Source: Heterobilharzia americana
Taxonomy: Eukaryota; Platyhelminthes; Trematoda; Strigeidida; Schistosomatidae
Assembly: GCA_944470555.2 (NCBI GenBank)
Contig: OX104127.1
Coordinates: 160,059,276 to 160,123,275, forward strand
Direction of reading: 5' to 3'
DNA length: 64,000 nucleotides
The notes below the pieces were generated by a model that worked only from the letters and a program-made list of their open reading frames with translations, did not search any database and was not told the origin of the DNA. The translations under genes and the position numbers were made by a program. The first letter of the stretch is position 1; each line of letters opens with the position of its first letter. Shown piece by piece: positions 9,045 through 20,486 of this stretch.

Positions 9045-10155
9045 ATTAATATTATTGTTTCACCCTTGGGTTCCTAATGGAACATAAAGATTGAGTAGCA
9101 TGTCTCCATTGCACTCTGTTCTCTGCACCACGACTGTCCAGAAACCTTTATTTCTTCCTCACACCATCTCCTCTGTGTCAACCTCACCTCGGATGCCCAA
9201 CTCGTCGTTTCCCATGCTGGTTCCACTCGACGGCCTGACGTGGCCTGATGTATGATATCCCTTAACCGTCTTTTCAGTGTATGTTCAATCCAATCCATCT
9301 CCACTTTCTTCCTCTCCAGATTTATTGTACGATGGGTTCTTGGTTGGTTGGTTCGTTGCCTAAGTGTATCTCCACACTGATTTCAGATTGATGCAGGAAG
9401 GTCTGTTTTGCTGTCTTTCCGATCCTGGCTGCTTTGGATGCTCATCTGTATCTGTGCCGACTGTAGTTGAAACGATACTGCCTAGGTGAGTAGATGGGTG
9501 AAAGAGACAACTTTGTTTAAATTCATCCGGTTGATGGTGACTGGTCTTTATGGTTGTGGTATGTGGTTGTTTTCGTTGTTGTTGGTTGTCTATCTTCATC
9601 ACCTCTGTCTTCCTTACGTTCACTTGAAGTCTTGTCTTGACTAAGTCTTCTGTCTACTTGTTAGTTTCCTACTATAGATCTTCAAGTTTGTGCGACAAGA
9701 CATTAGACATAAATCGTCATCGGCGAAATCCAAATCTCCCAGTCTTTACATCAGTCCAGCGTATGTCCATCTTCTCGCTCCTCACGGTTTACTGCATGAT
9801 TCAGTCTACCACAATGAGGAAGATGATCGGTAATAGTAGGCGGCAACCTTGTCTTACTCTTGTCTTCACTTCACTTCAAAGGCATCAATGAGCTTTCCAT
9901 TATCACTCACTTTGCATGTAGCATACGAATATAGCTATTGAATGAGGTTGATAAAGGTTAGGGATACTAAAAACGTACTAAAACCTCTCCGTCGACGCTG
10001 TCGAAGGCCTTTTCAAAGTTGATGAAGTTTATGTAAGGTGAAGAGTTGACTGCCATTCTATCCTGTATTATATTATAATGCTTAGCGTAGCGTTGCAATT
10101 TGATCCGCACATGATTTGTTCTTCCTGAATCTAGCCTGTTCCAGTCGTAAATAAG
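9045..10155 (-). mobile_element. LINE family A copy, 5'-truncated
   Basis: The 3' signature ('CCCTTGGGTTCCTAATGGAAC') is at the left edge. Reading leftward on the minus strand come reverse transcriptase remains including FINFEKAFDSVDGE (about 9980-10025), then the 'VEKTEVMKI'-like and C-terminal 'RRLRDIIHQATS' segments. Several stops and shifts break the frame. It is truncated within the palm. Confidence 0.75.
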
Positions 10156-10610
10156 CAATAGTAAATGAGTATATTTGATTGCCTTAGTTGAACCGCTCCA
10201 CAATAGTCTCTATTGTATAAAGCCTATTGTTTTTATGATCACTTTCAGGGTTTATATTTATTATAACTAGGTACTTATAAATGATGATCAGTTACACTTT
10301 AACAAACAATTTTTCAAAGTTTTTCATCGAATAGTAATTATTCTTTGTATTTTGGTTTCATACTAAAATATTTTTTATATACTATGGTAATAATATTTTT
10401 AAGTGAATAACGTTATAGACACTTTAATGATCATAATTATATCAAGATAAATATCTAACTCCGACAGACACTTTTAAATTTCTCAGCCACCCTCTTTTTT
10501 CATGCTAAGGATAAAGGTGAATCTCAGGTTTTTAAGATATCTACCCAAAGTATTCCTGTTATGAAAGTATAGCTTCTAATTAAACTCCTTTCACCTAACT
10601 GAACTAATTT
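10156..10610. other. Unassigned AT-rich stretch
   Basis: No recognised gene or repeat. Confidence 0.4.
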
Positions 10611-10845
10611 AAGGCAATAAGATATTCATTCAACGAAGAGACTTTTTTCAACCTCCTTCAGTGAGTAATGTTGTCTCAAACGGGATTCGAACCAGAGACT
10701 GATTGTTGCAAAGGCTAAGGCCTTATCCACTAGACGACCGAGCCACGATAACTGCTTGTTGTGAGACTGGTATAGTTTTACTGTTGTTACTTGTATTATC
10801 CCGTCGTTGATTGGACCGAATTGATCGGTATGTAAATATGATGAC
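10611..10845 (-). mobile_element. S1 repeat, degenerate, lacking the hammerhead
   Basis: A reversed tRNA-like head ('GGGATTCGAACC' B box, 'CCTTATCCACTAGACGACCGAGCCACG') continues to the S1 tail ('GTCGTTGATTGGACCGAATTGATCGG'). Confidence 0.65.
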
Positions 10846-11155
10846 GACAATAATAACGAAATTAATGTTGTCAAAGGTATTTGTGATTATGATAACTGTT
10901 AAAGTATGGATGATAACAAAGTAGATTACTTAATACATAGAATGGTTCATTGAAGGTATATAACTCAGAAGTGGATGGAAAAGAATTGATGGAAATGGTA
11001 AAGCAGTTAAGCATTTTGTAATAAGGTTGAACAAGTTGGTCAAGACGAAATAGGTGCTTTCTAAAATGATTAAGACCATTAAGTGAAATAACACGAGAAA
11101 CTAATGACTTTCTCAGATTACTATAGTTTGGCAGAATAGTACTAATGATACTGCA
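10846..11155. other. Unassigned stretch
   Basis: No recognised gene or repeat. Confidence 0.35.
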
Positions 11156-11340
11156 TGAGGATTGAAGGTGAAATGAAATGAAATTTGGTCGGCAGTTGCA
11201 CCTGGTCCAATATAAAAGCTAGTCTGCTATCTATGGTTATCTCAGATAGTCAAATGATAACCAATATGACCCTCCTCCTCTCTAATTCAGTTAGATTTGG
11301 ATTGGGATGAGAAGTCCTGACTAGGCAGCCACTGTGACAT
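11156..11340. mobile_element. S3 repeat, internally deleted
   Basis: 'GATTGAAGGTGAAATGAAATG' and 'CTCAGATAGTCAAATGATAACC' flank a missing tRNA-like head. The downstream 'GATGAGAAGTCCTGACTAGGCAGCC' is shared with 56515-56550. Confidence 0.55.
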
Positions 11341-11375
11341 ACATATGTGTAAATTACACTAGCATCCACAATCTT

Positions 11376-13276
11376 ATTATTACTATTATTTGTCCCTTGG
11401 GTTCCTAGTGGAACATGGGGCTTCAGTAGCACACCTCCATTACACTCTCTTCTCTGCACTATTTCCAACCTGACTCCACCAATACCCACAACCTCTCATT
11501 TCTTCCTCACACCATCTCCTCCATGTCACACTCACCTCGCACGCCCAACTCGTCACTTCTCATCTGGGTTCCACTCGAGTAACTAGCCTGACACGTGATA
11601 TCCCCAGTCGGCCTTCTCAGTGTATGCCCAATCCATCTACACTTCCTTCCTCTGCACATTTGTTCAGTGATAGGCTCTTCGTTGGTTGGTTGCTTCATTG
11701 CCAGCAACAGGGAGTTCCTTCTTGCTTATTCTCATTATTCTGACAGTCTGAGCTTCAGTAACGAGTCAGTGTAGGTAGTTGTTGATGAATATCTGTAGTT
11801 TGTTGGAAATCCCTTTCGTAACGTGGCAAGTCTCTGAGCCATACAGAAGCACTGATTTGACACTGGTATGGAAAGTCCTGATGTTATTCACGATTTGTGC
11901 TGGGTGCAGTAGATCTTCACACTGATTTCAGGTTAATGAAGGCCAGTCTCGCTTTTCCGATCGTGGCTGCTTTGACGTCTTCGTCTATGCCTGTGTCGCC
12001 TGTGGTTGAAACAATGCTGCCTAGCTTGTTAAGTAGGTGAGAGAGGCTACTTACTTTAAATTTCTCCCCTTCACGGTGATTTTTGTTGTTATTTGTATTT
12101 GGGTATCTTCACTATCTCTACCTTCTCTACAATTCCTCAAGTCTTGTCTTAGCGCCCTGCCTATTCTGTCAACTTGTTAGTTTTCGCCTGTAGATCTTTG
12201 GGTTTGTGCTACAAGACGTTAGACATAAATCATCGTCGAAAACCAAATCTTCTAGGCTCTTTTCATCGGTCCAGCCAGCGTATGTCCATCTTCTCGCTCC
12301 TCACTGTTTGCTGCATGATCCAGTCCACCGCAATCAGGAATATCATGTGTGATAGTAGACAGACTCGTCTTACTTCTGTCTTCACTTCAAAGGCATCACT
12401 GAGCTTTCCATTGTGAATTACTTGGCATGTAGCCTCTTCATATAGTTGTTGAGTGGGGTTGATAAAGGTTTGTGGTACCAAAAGGGTTGTATTGAAGCAG
12501 TTGCCGAATTTCTTCTCGGTCTACGCTGTTGAAGGTCTTTTCAAAGTAGATGGAATTGAGGTAGAGAGTCAATATTCTTCCATTCTGTGCTCTTTTCTAT
12601 GATGATGTTTAGCGTAGCGTTGCAATTTGGTCCGCACATGATTTGTACTTCTTTAATCCAGCCTGTTCCGGTCGTAGTTTTGAATCCAGCGCATCCTCCA
12701 GTCTCTTCAGGAAGATGTGCATAATATTTTGCTTGGGTTGAACAGGAGCGTGATTCCGCGCCAGTTCTTGCAAAGACTTAGGTCTCCCTTCTTCGGCAGT
12801 TTGACAAGGTAACCCTTCTTCCAATCGTTAGGTACTTTCACTTACTTCCAGACCTTCTGCAATAGTGGTGTGGTGTGAGCATGTCCGCTGTTGTCTCTGC
12901 GTCCATTCTCAGTGCTTCTGACAGGATTCTATCATGTCCTGCTGTTTTCTCGCACTTGAGTAGCTTTATAGCACTCAGAACTTCGACTTTGGTCGGATGG
13001 CTTGTGTTCACTTGTAGTTGTGCGGCTGCAGGTGGTATTTCTGGACGAATTGCAGTTGGTGATCGATTCCAGAACTTTTTGAAGTGGTCATTCCACTGTT
13101 TCTTTTGTTTCTCATCTTTGGTAATTAGATCTCCTTTATCAGCTTTTATTGGTTTCATCTGTGTTGATCTCGTCCCTTCCAAATAGTAACCTGCTTCTTT
13201 AATATAATGTTGTCAGGTCTCTCCTACCAACCCACAGTCTGTTCTACTTCACTAATCAGTGTGTCATAGAAGACAC
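11376..13276 (-). mobile_element. LINE family A copy, 5'-truncated
   Basis: It starts with a TTATTATTACTATTA tail and the 'CCCTTGGGTTCCTAGTGGAAC' 3' signature. It extends through the C-terminal zone ('RRPTGDITCQASYSSGTQMR'), the palm (LSDAFEVKTEV) and fingers ('VEVLSAIKLLKCEKTAG') to the region between endonuclease and reverse transcriptase. Frames are broken throughout. The first 740 or so bases are nearly the same as 19738-20486 in sequence. Confidence 0.8.
12838..13182 (-). pseudogene. LINE family A reverse transcriptase, fingers fragment
   Basis: This 114-codon minus frame corresponds to the N-terminal part of RTE-like reverse transcriptases. It contains 'KQWNDHFKKFWNR', then 'VEVLSAIKLLKCEKTAGHD', matching the family's 'I..AI...K.GKA.G.D.I..E.L'. 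The next part of the protein (PKKGDLSLC, IL.RIILERL) lies just to the left in other frames, as expected of a decayed copy. The protein would copy element RNA at the target site. This fragment cannot do so alone. Confidence 0.7.
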
Positions 13277-13883
13277 CCTTGACATACATATCCCAAATGC
13301 ATCAAATCTATTCAACTATGGTAAATTTGAACGAAGATATTTACAGTTAGTAGGTATGTATTGAATATGTAGAAACCAGTATAAAATGTAACAAAATCCA
13401 TCACAAATATGCTCAAATAAATAGTCTGCAGATGAAAACAATAGATATGCCAAACTTTGTAGTCATTTTACACATGCATACACATATTTATATGATAATA
13501 ATGTTGTTATGACCGTGTAGCCTTTGTAATCAAACTTTCCTAATGATTTATAGTTATGCATGATATACAGCATAATCTCACATTTAAGTATTGAGTGCTA
13601 TCAGGTAAACAAAATTCTTACCGCCTTTGATTAATATAACAGGAGAATTTCGCCATAGAAACCACTTGATTTCTCCATTTATGTATGTATAAGGTAATTT
13701 AAGGTGAGTATTTTAATGAGAAGGTAATATTATGCAATACAAATATTGTATGAACAATCTTCACACACCCAGTAAAGTACTAAGAATTCAGTCATCATGT
13801 GTAAATATGGTAAATATTTGAGCATGTACAAGCGAATACAGTAATTAGTCACGTTACATTCAACGTGTTTACGGTCACTATTA
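13277..13883. other. Unassigned AT-rich stretch
   Basis: No recognised gene or repeat. Confidence 0.4.
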
Positions 13884-13905
13884 CTGCTACTACTACTACT
13901 ACTCG

Positions 13906-13964
<59 letters not shown>

Positions 13965-14016
13965 GCACTACTACTACTACTCGCACTACTACTACTACTA
14001 CTCACACTACTACTAC
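13884..14016. repeat. (CTA)n trinucleotide microsatellite with CTCGCA interruptions
   Basis: About 130 bases of CTACTACTA, interrupted by CTCGCACTA or CTCACACTA at roughly 13901, 13963, 13981 and 14000. On the minus strand it gives a meaningless poly-serine frame. Confidence 0.95.
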
Positions 14017-14699
14017 TCTAAGATATTAATTCAATTTTACCAAGAGTTTCTCAGTATATTAAGTAATCAATTGATCCAGGTGAAATGTCATAATCATGTT
14101 ACAATTTAACTAGTTTCTGGAAATGCATAAACAACACGTGACTCATAACATATTCATTAAGGTATTTCTCAACATTAAAGTATTTTGAAAGGCTATATAT
14201 GATCCAGTTTTACTGAACGCAATAAAACTGATCTAACTTTGAATGACGCCAGAAGTTAAGAAAAAACTTTTACATAATTTAATATTTCATATCATTTTGT
14301 ATATATAATTGTGAGTTTAATCTTTCAGTCTGTAATATGAGAATTTAACACTAGAAATGAAAAAGATTGATTGACAGAATCTTAATAATCCATATGAATG
14401 ATAGTTGATGATGATTGTATAGTTACATGATAAGATAAAATGTTGATTATTAAGAATCAAATATATCGACAGAAACGGAGGATTTCTCTTCAATTTCCCA
14501 AGAGGTGATCACCATTACTCAATAACCTGCCAGGTTAATCTCCTAATTGAAGTGATAGGTATCGACGTTTTGTCGTAACATCCTTGGATTCAAGTATATC
14601 CATTTGACAAGCATAGAAAAGACGAAATACGCGTCGTAGATTCCACTACTAACCACCATCAAAGTAATAACACCATAAAAGTTAACAGTTAAGTTTTCA
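14017..14699. other. Unassigned AT-rich stretch
   Basis: No recognised gene. The 'CAAGTATATCCATTTGACAAGCATAG' block near 14592 is weakly like the sequence before the hammerhead remnant at 21471. Confidence 0.35.
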
Positions 14700-15000
14700 G
14701 TAAAATTGTTTTTTTGTTTGATACCGTCGTTGATTGGACCGAATTGATCGGTCTCTATTGGCATATGGGCTCCTGTGCGGATGCCTCGATATTGCCTGCA
14801 TTCTAATTATGTGAATGATGGATCGTGGCTAACAGTGGAATCCAGGATGCACATTTCTTCCAATTTTGGGACTCGGAAGCTGGATGTACCTGACTCTCAG
14901 TGAGTGATGTTGTTCCCGCCGGGATTTGGACTTGTGAGCGATCGCTTCAAACGCCAGCGCGTTATCCACTACACCACCAGTGGTGTAGTACAGTCAGCAA
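14700..15000 (-). mobile_element. S1 hammerhead SINE, minus half of a head-to-head pair
   Basis: From right to left: tRNA-like head ('CCACTACACC', 'GCGCGTTATCCACTACACCA'), damaged hammerhead (14829-14893; stem II replaced, CUGANGA lost), and tail ('TATTGGCATATGGGCTCCTG', 'GTCGTTGATTGGACCGAATT'). Confidence 0.75.
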
Positions 15001-15235
15001 CGATATCACATAAAAAACAATTATACTAAAACTATACCCATCGCACAAGAAGTGTCTGTCGTGGCTCGGTGGTGCAGATGATAATGCGCTGGCGTTTGAA
15101 GTGATCACTCCCAAGTACGAATCCTCGTAGGAACAACATCACTCACTGGGAAGCAGGTATATCCAGCTAACGAGTCCCAAATGGGACGAAATGCACATCT
15201 TGGATTACACTGCTAGCCACAATCCATCATTAGCA
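15001..15235 (+). mobile_element. S1 hammerhead SINE, plus half of a head-to-head pair
   Basis: A short lead ('ATACCCATCGCACAAGAAGTG') is followed by the tRNA-like head ('TGGCTCGGTGGTGCAGATGATA', 'AGTACGAATCCTCG') and the hammerhead at 15153-15218. The tail is missing after 'GCCACAATCCATCATTA'. Confidence 0.75.
15153..15218 (+). ncRNA. Hammerhead ribozyme, one core substitution
   Basis: Stem II GTCCCAAATGGGAC and GAAA are intact, and stem I halves 'ATCCAG' and 'TTGGAT' pair well. The conserved box reads CTAACGA (15167-15173), with G5 changed to A. That change is expected to abolish cleavage. Confidence 0.65.
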
Positions 15236-16102
15236 TATTTAGGTTTTCAACTCAACTGTTTTACTTCTAAAGTTTGTGATTATGCCATTAACTTATCAAA
15301 GTTTATTATTACTTCATGAGATTAATAACCAGATTATAAGGTCCTCCTTTACATGACAAGAATCAAATTTAATTGGCTTATAGTTCATTTCCCTCTTATT
15401 ATTCCTTGTCCAAACTATCTAGTTAACACATAATGTATCTCATTTCACCTGGTCATCAAGTGGATAATGTAAATGAATCTTTACTTAAGTAAAAGAACAA
15501 CACCTTTGAATTCAGGTCATTCAACTCCATTTAAACTCCTCTAAACGGTTCGATTGATTCACTCAGAGGGAATGAGATCAAAGCAGTTAGGTCTAACTGA
15601 AGTAGTAACCATCCGTCTGATGAGTATGAATTATTGCAGGTTACCTTGTATACATTCATCGTGTCCCTTATCATTGGTTTATGAAATAAATTGTGTTTTT
15701 CATAAAGTAAATATATCTTTAAACTTACAAGCATACTTCAGTGTTTTTGCTTCATGATGATATATTCATGGAAGTTATTGACCAAATTTATATTCATTCC
15801 GAATACACATATATTTAACGACTATATTTTCATGAATAACATAATTTCGATTGAACAGATAATCTGCATTGATCACTTCATTTACGCTCAAGAAGTCGGA
15901 TCAACTCTAGTGCGTATGTGAGTAACGATATCTCTGCGGAAACATGATAGGCACGATTATTCTTCACCAACTTACACCCCATTTATATTGATAACACGAT
16001 ACCGATTTTGGTTTGCTTATTAGATGTATCACTCAGTGAAAGAATGGTATTATTTTCTATATAACGTTTCTGACAAAATATATAGTCTATTTTCATACCA
16101 AC
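15236..16102. other. Unassigned AT-rich stretch
   Basis: Overlapping 67-codon open frames on both strands at 15531-15757 match nothing recognised. No repeat family identified. Confidence 0.4.
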
Positions 16103-16289
16103 CTAGCCTAGTTTATTAGTTCACTAGTTTACTAACCAATCCTAAGCACGGATAAAAGGGGAACACTGGGTATAAGGCTAGCAACCCTATCCCGTAGAAT
16201 TAATTCAATCGTTAACAAAATCTTCAAAGCACAGAGAAAATTTAAAAAACAGAAATAAGCTAATTCTATGCTGGAATCGGGGAGACGAA

Positions 16290-16634
16290 ATGATGCCGGT
16301 TGATGAAAGCTTTCAGGAAAGTGATTGGCCGATGTGTCTTCTCTCGATGAAACCAAAAGTAAGGATGGCGACATGGAATGTCCGCACAACGTTTGAACCT
16401 ATCAAGGCTATCAATATTACAAAAAAGATGAGAAGGTATATCGTAGAAGTGCTAGGAATCTGCGAATGGAATAGGAGTGGACTTTCCAAACTGTTAACTG
16501 GACAGTCAATAATCTACTCCGGTCAAGACAAACCTGCCTACCATCACCGATCATCTTCCTGCATGTGGCTGACTGCACTAAATCATACAACAAACAGTCA
16601 CGAACGAGATGGGCACACGCTGTTTAACCGATGA
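16290..16634 (+). pseudogene. LINE family A endonuclease N-terminal fragment
   Basis: The frame holds KPKVRMATWNVRTTFEP, the opening strand of an APE-type endonuclease whose asparagine is a metal-site residue. Next comes MRRYIVEVLGICEWNRSG. The family motif has a catalytic glutamate here as 'ICE.RW'; in this copy a residue after the E is lost. After SIIYSGQD the frame enters the deletion junction and becomes unrelated. In intact elements this domain nicks target DNA to prime reverse transcription. Confidence 0.75.
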
Positions 16635-16861
16635 AAATACCCTACAAGATTTGCATTTCGACCATGATAATTCATGTCTAATGTAATGCAGTACAAACTC
16701 AAAGATCTACAGGCAAAAACCAACAACCTGAGAGAAGAGGCAGCAAAAACAACACTTCAAGCGAACGTAGAGAAGACAGAGGTGATGAAGATACCCAACC
16801 AACAAGAACAACAACAATCACAAGCTGCAATCACCATCAACGATAGAAATTTAAGGAGAGT

Positions 16862-17056
16862 TGTCTCTTTCACCTACCTACCTACCTACCACCCCACACC
16901 TACTTACCTACCTACCTACCTACACACACACCTACTACCTACACATCTACACACACACACCTACCTACACAACTACTTACACACGTACATAACTACACAC
17001 CTACACACCTACACACCTACACACCTACATACCCACCTAAACACCTACACACCTAG
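16862..17056. repeat. ACCT/ACAC-type simple repeat inside the LINE A frame
   Basis: Imperfect (ACCT)n and (CACACCTA)n repeats begin exactly at the codons for 'SFTYL' (TTTCACCTACCTA) and run for about 190 bases. The other copies have only one or two units here, so this is an expansion within the element. Confidence 0.9.
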
Positions 17057-17935
17057 ACAGCATCCTCTCAACTACAGGCAGCGGCACACGCACAGATGAA
17101 CATATCAAAGCAGTCAGGATCGAACGACAACAAGACATGCTTTCCTTTATCAGTATGAAATCAGTGTGGAGATATGCTGCACTGCACTTCACTGCACTGC
17201 ACTCAGCATAAAGCAAGAACAACATCCAGATTTTCAACACTGATTCAGTCAAGTAGGTCAGTGCTTCTATGTGGTTTAGAAACTTGGCGCATCATGGAAA
17301 GCATTTCCAACAGACTACGTACACTCATCAACAACTGCCTACACTGGCTAGTTGCTGAAAATCAGATGGCCAGAATAATAATAATAAGCAACAAGAAAGT
17401 TACTGTGTCTGGCAACGAACCAATGAACTAACTAACCATCGCCTAACAAATCTGGAGGGGAAGAAAGTGGAGATGGATTGGATTAGATTGAACATACAAT
17501 GAGAAGAGTGTTTGGGGACATCACGTGTGAAACGAAGCTAGTCCAAGCCGTCGAGTGGAATCGAAATGTGAAACAATGAGTTGGGTGTCCCATCTGAGGG
17601 TAACATGGAGGAGATTGTGTGAGGAGGAAATGAAAGGTTATGAGCAGTTGTGGGGCCAGGTTAAGGAGACTTGAGAGGAGAGAGTGAAATGTTTATGTCG
17701 TAGTGAATCCCTATGTTCCACTAGGAACTCAAGTGACAAATAATAATTATGCTAATATTTTTCATACCAGGTACTTACACACTTTTAAGGCAAACTCTAT
17801 ATAGTTTCAATTCTCTCTCATCCTTTGTCGTAAGGCTAGTTTAATTATGCATATTTCTTAAACAGTTGAAGAATGATTTGAGTCACACGTACTTGGTGTT
17901 GATTCGATAATCACAGATTCTGTTATCCATCTCTC

Positions 17936-18215
17936 CCCTCCATCTAACGGAGCTGATTTTTAATACTGTCACTATTTCCTACCCTATAGCATGATTTTGT
18001 GCAATCGAAAGATACCTCTAGTCGAACTCCTCTCTAAATCCTTTTCCTTATTAGGATCTACTTATTCTAATCTAGCTAAGTTTTTTTGCTAGGAGAGCTT
18101 AATTAACCACAGTCGACTAATTTCATTTATATATCTGACTTCATAATCATTGAAAGGGATTTGGTAAACTAAATTATTTTGCCTAATTGGATCCCTATCA
18201 CCGTTGTAGTTTAGG
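17936..18215 (-). mobile_element. Penelope P2 remnant
   Basis: 'GACTAATTTCATTTATATATCTGACTTCATAATCATTGAAAG' and 'AAATTATTTTGCCTAATTGGATCC' parallel the P2 centre at 2330-2415 in the same direction. Strongly decayed. Confidence 0.5.
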
Positions 18216-18350
18216 TCATTGATCAGGGTTTCATGACATAGGTATCATATTAGTGAGGCGTAGAATCTTAGGAGGAAGACGGAAGTCGTTTACAGGGTTG
18301 TGAACCTTCGTTGACTCATAAGGCTGTAGATATATGTTACGCATGACTAA
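18216..18350 (+). mobile_element. LINE family B remnant
   Basis: 'GTTGTGAACCTTCGTTGACTCATAAGG' matches 'GTTGTGAACCTTCATCGATTGAGATGG' of the copy at about 61727, followed by 'TACGCATGAC'. Confidence 0.45.
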
Positions 18351-18759
18351 CTGACTGACTGACTTAATCAACATAGAACCTCATACATGGGTGCGTCGGC
18401 TCAAGCTGTACTCTACTTTGATAGGCGGCTATTAAGTGTAGTAACCTGAATTTCTACTCAGTGATATCACGGTCCCATGTTAATATTCCTTGTCCGACTT
18501 TTAAGTGCTTCAACATAAGTTCTAATGAGTCACTGGTAGTAGCAATGGTATTGGAGTATCTAGAATCGTTCCGCAGACAAATTAACTTTCGAAACTCTCC
18601 TCAAGAAGACTGACAGAAATTGCTATGCTGCATTTAACAAATAAAGTGTCGGGAATTCACAGTACAAGTTGCTTTATTAGCTAATGAAATATACCAATCG
18701 AAGTTATTCATAAGTTAATAGCTGTTTTCATTATTACTATTTGTTGATATACTTGCAAT
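18351..18759. other. Possible LINE family B 3' non-coding remnant, otherwise unassigned
   Basis: 'AGGCGGCTATTAAGTGTAGTAACCTGAATT' is weakly similar to the block at about 30670 ('TATTATGAAGTGTAGCAACTTGAAGTG'). Nothing else is recognised. Confidence 0.3.
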
Positions 18760-19160
18760 TCCCCGTTGTTTTACTGAATCAAACTATTCGTCCTCTATTG
18801 GGATGTGAGCTACTATGAGGATGCCTCGATATTGTCTCAATCTTAAATATCGTAATTTACTTGATTGTGGCTAGCAGAAGAATCTAGAACAAGCATTTTA
18901 TCCTACTTGATACTCATCAGCTAGACGTACCTGTACCCCTGTGTAGAGTAATTTTGTTCTCACTGAGACTTGCACGTTGTACCCATCTCTTCAAACGCCA
19001 AGGCTTTACCCACTATACTATAGAGGAATAATAGCCACCTCTAGTACAACGAGTATTCGTTATAACTATCTATTCATATGCTGATTGTTCTCCGACGATT
19101 CCCGAATAGGACGAAACGCGTTTCCTGGATTCTTCTGTTAGCCACAACCAAGTAAAATAC
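18760..19160. mobile_element. S1 hammerhead SINE, head-to-head pair
   Basis: The minus half (18760-19080) has tail, hammerhead remnant (18871-18933, CTGATGA kept but GAAA changed to AAAA) and tRNA-like head. The short plus half (19081-19150) has a hammerhead with CCGACGA at 19092-19098 and GAAA at 19113-19116. Each half has one core fault. Confidence 0.7.
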
Positions 19161-19737
19161 CGTGTTTTTATTACGTTTTATTTTCGTTGGTTTTATCAAC
19201 AAACTGTTTACGTCCATGAAAATAATCTAATTGGTTTAAATGTATAAATATATACTCATTTACATAAAGTAATGGTGTACGCGAAGATGTCGAACTGAAA
19301 AGAGGAGTTCAGGATTGACTCTGGTTTCGAAGAGATAATGGTGGCGAAATGTTCTAGACCGAGAACTTTGTAGATAGGATAGCTCTCCTTCCTCTTTCTC
19401 TTCTTGTCAATCTTTGACAACTTCGTCTTCGAAGGATTCTTCTCAGCCTTGTCAGAAACAACCTTTCCATAGACTAATGCATCCAACATTGCTTTCGCTC
19501 GACCTCTCAGAAATCCATCCTCCTCACGTGGATCCCGAACATTCACCAACTACACAACTGACTTGAAATCTTTGAGGAAGACCTAGATGTATCTATCCTC
19601 GAACACTGAAGGTCACAGAACCTTCATCACATCCAGAATCAGCGACACTGAAAAAATGAAAATGGCAAAGGATGAGCCCCAAAGGGATCAATCATTATGA
19701 CACTGTATATTATTTTATCATTTATTATTTATCTGTT
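19161..19737 (-). other. Unrecognised 97-codon minus open frame (19256-19549)
   Basis: The frame reads VNVRDPREEDGFLRGRAKAM, then a lysine-rich middle (KIDKKRKRKES) and YPIYKVLGLEHFATIISSKP. It is more coherent and less AT-biased than the surrounding sequence. I recognise no domain. The basic patch resembles a nuclear localisation signal, but I infer no function. Upstream on the minus strand (19550-19735) the sequence stays fairly GC-balanced without a longer frame, so this could be an exon of a gene or retrogene, or a piece of an element not otherwise present. A LINE family A tail begins at 19738. Confidence 0.3.
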
Positions 19738-20486
19738 ATTTGTCCCTTGAGTTCCTAGTGGAACATGGGGCTTCAGTAGCACACCTCCATTACACTCTCT
19801 TCTCTGCACTATTTCCAACCTGGCTCCACCAATACCCACAACCTCTCATTTCTTCCCCACACCATCTCCTCCATGTCACACTCACCTCGCACGCCCAACT
19901 CGTCACTTCTCATCTGGGTTCCACTCGAGTAACTAGCCTGACACGTGATATCCCCAGTCGGCCTTCTCAGTGTATGCCCAATCCATCTACACTTCCTTCT
20001 TCTGCCCATTTGTTCAGCGATAGGTTCTTCGTTGGTTGGTTGCTTCATTGCCAGCAACAGGGAGTTCCTTCTTGCTTATTCTCATTATTCTGACAGTCTG
20101 AGCTTCAGTAACGAGTCAGTGTAGGTAGTTGTTGATGAATATCTGTAGTTTGTTGGAAATGCTTTTCGTAACACGCCAAGTCTCCCAACCATAGAGGAGC
20201 ACTGTGTTGACTGAATTGGTATTGAAAATCCTGATGTTATTCACGCTTTGTGCTGAGTGCAGTAGATCTTCACACTGGTTTCAGGTTGATGAATGCCTGT
20301 CTTGCTGCATTTCCGATCGTGGCTGCTTTGACGTTCTCATCTGTGCCTGTGTCGCCTGTAGTTGAAACGATGCTGCCCAGCCAGATAGGTGTAGGTGAAA
20401 GAGGTTACTTCTTCTTAGTTTCTCCCATTGATGGTGATTCGAGCTTATTGTTGTTGTTGGTTGGGTATCATCATCACTTCTGTCAT
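19738..20486 (-). mobile_element. LINE family A copy, strongly 5'-truncated
   Basis: The 3' signature 'CCCTTGAGTTCCTAGTGGAAC' is at 19742. The C-terminal codons 'PTGDITCQASYSSGTQMRSD' are shared with 11507-11707. It ends abruptly near 'GTATCATCATCACTTCTGTCA'. Confidence 0.8.

Larger units (their letters stand above)
16103..17745 (+). mobile_element. LINE family A copy, 5' end present, large internal deletion
   Basis: It begins with the same 5' leader as the two near-complete copies (reverse complement of the 'CTTAGGACTGGCTAGTAACTA' block). It encodes the endonuclease start (RMATWNVRTTFEP, EVLGICEWNRSGLSKL), then jumps near 16520-16540 straight to the palm's 'PIIFL' neighbourhood and the 'KLKDLQAKTNN' segment. 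It ends with the conserved 3' block and a TAATAAT tail. The middle of the protein, including most of the reverse transcriptase, is absent. Confidence 0.8.

Noticed and set aside
13730..14005. Poly-serine protein on the minus strand
   Set aside because: It is the reverse reading of a CTA trinucleotide microsatellite, with no start context or homology.
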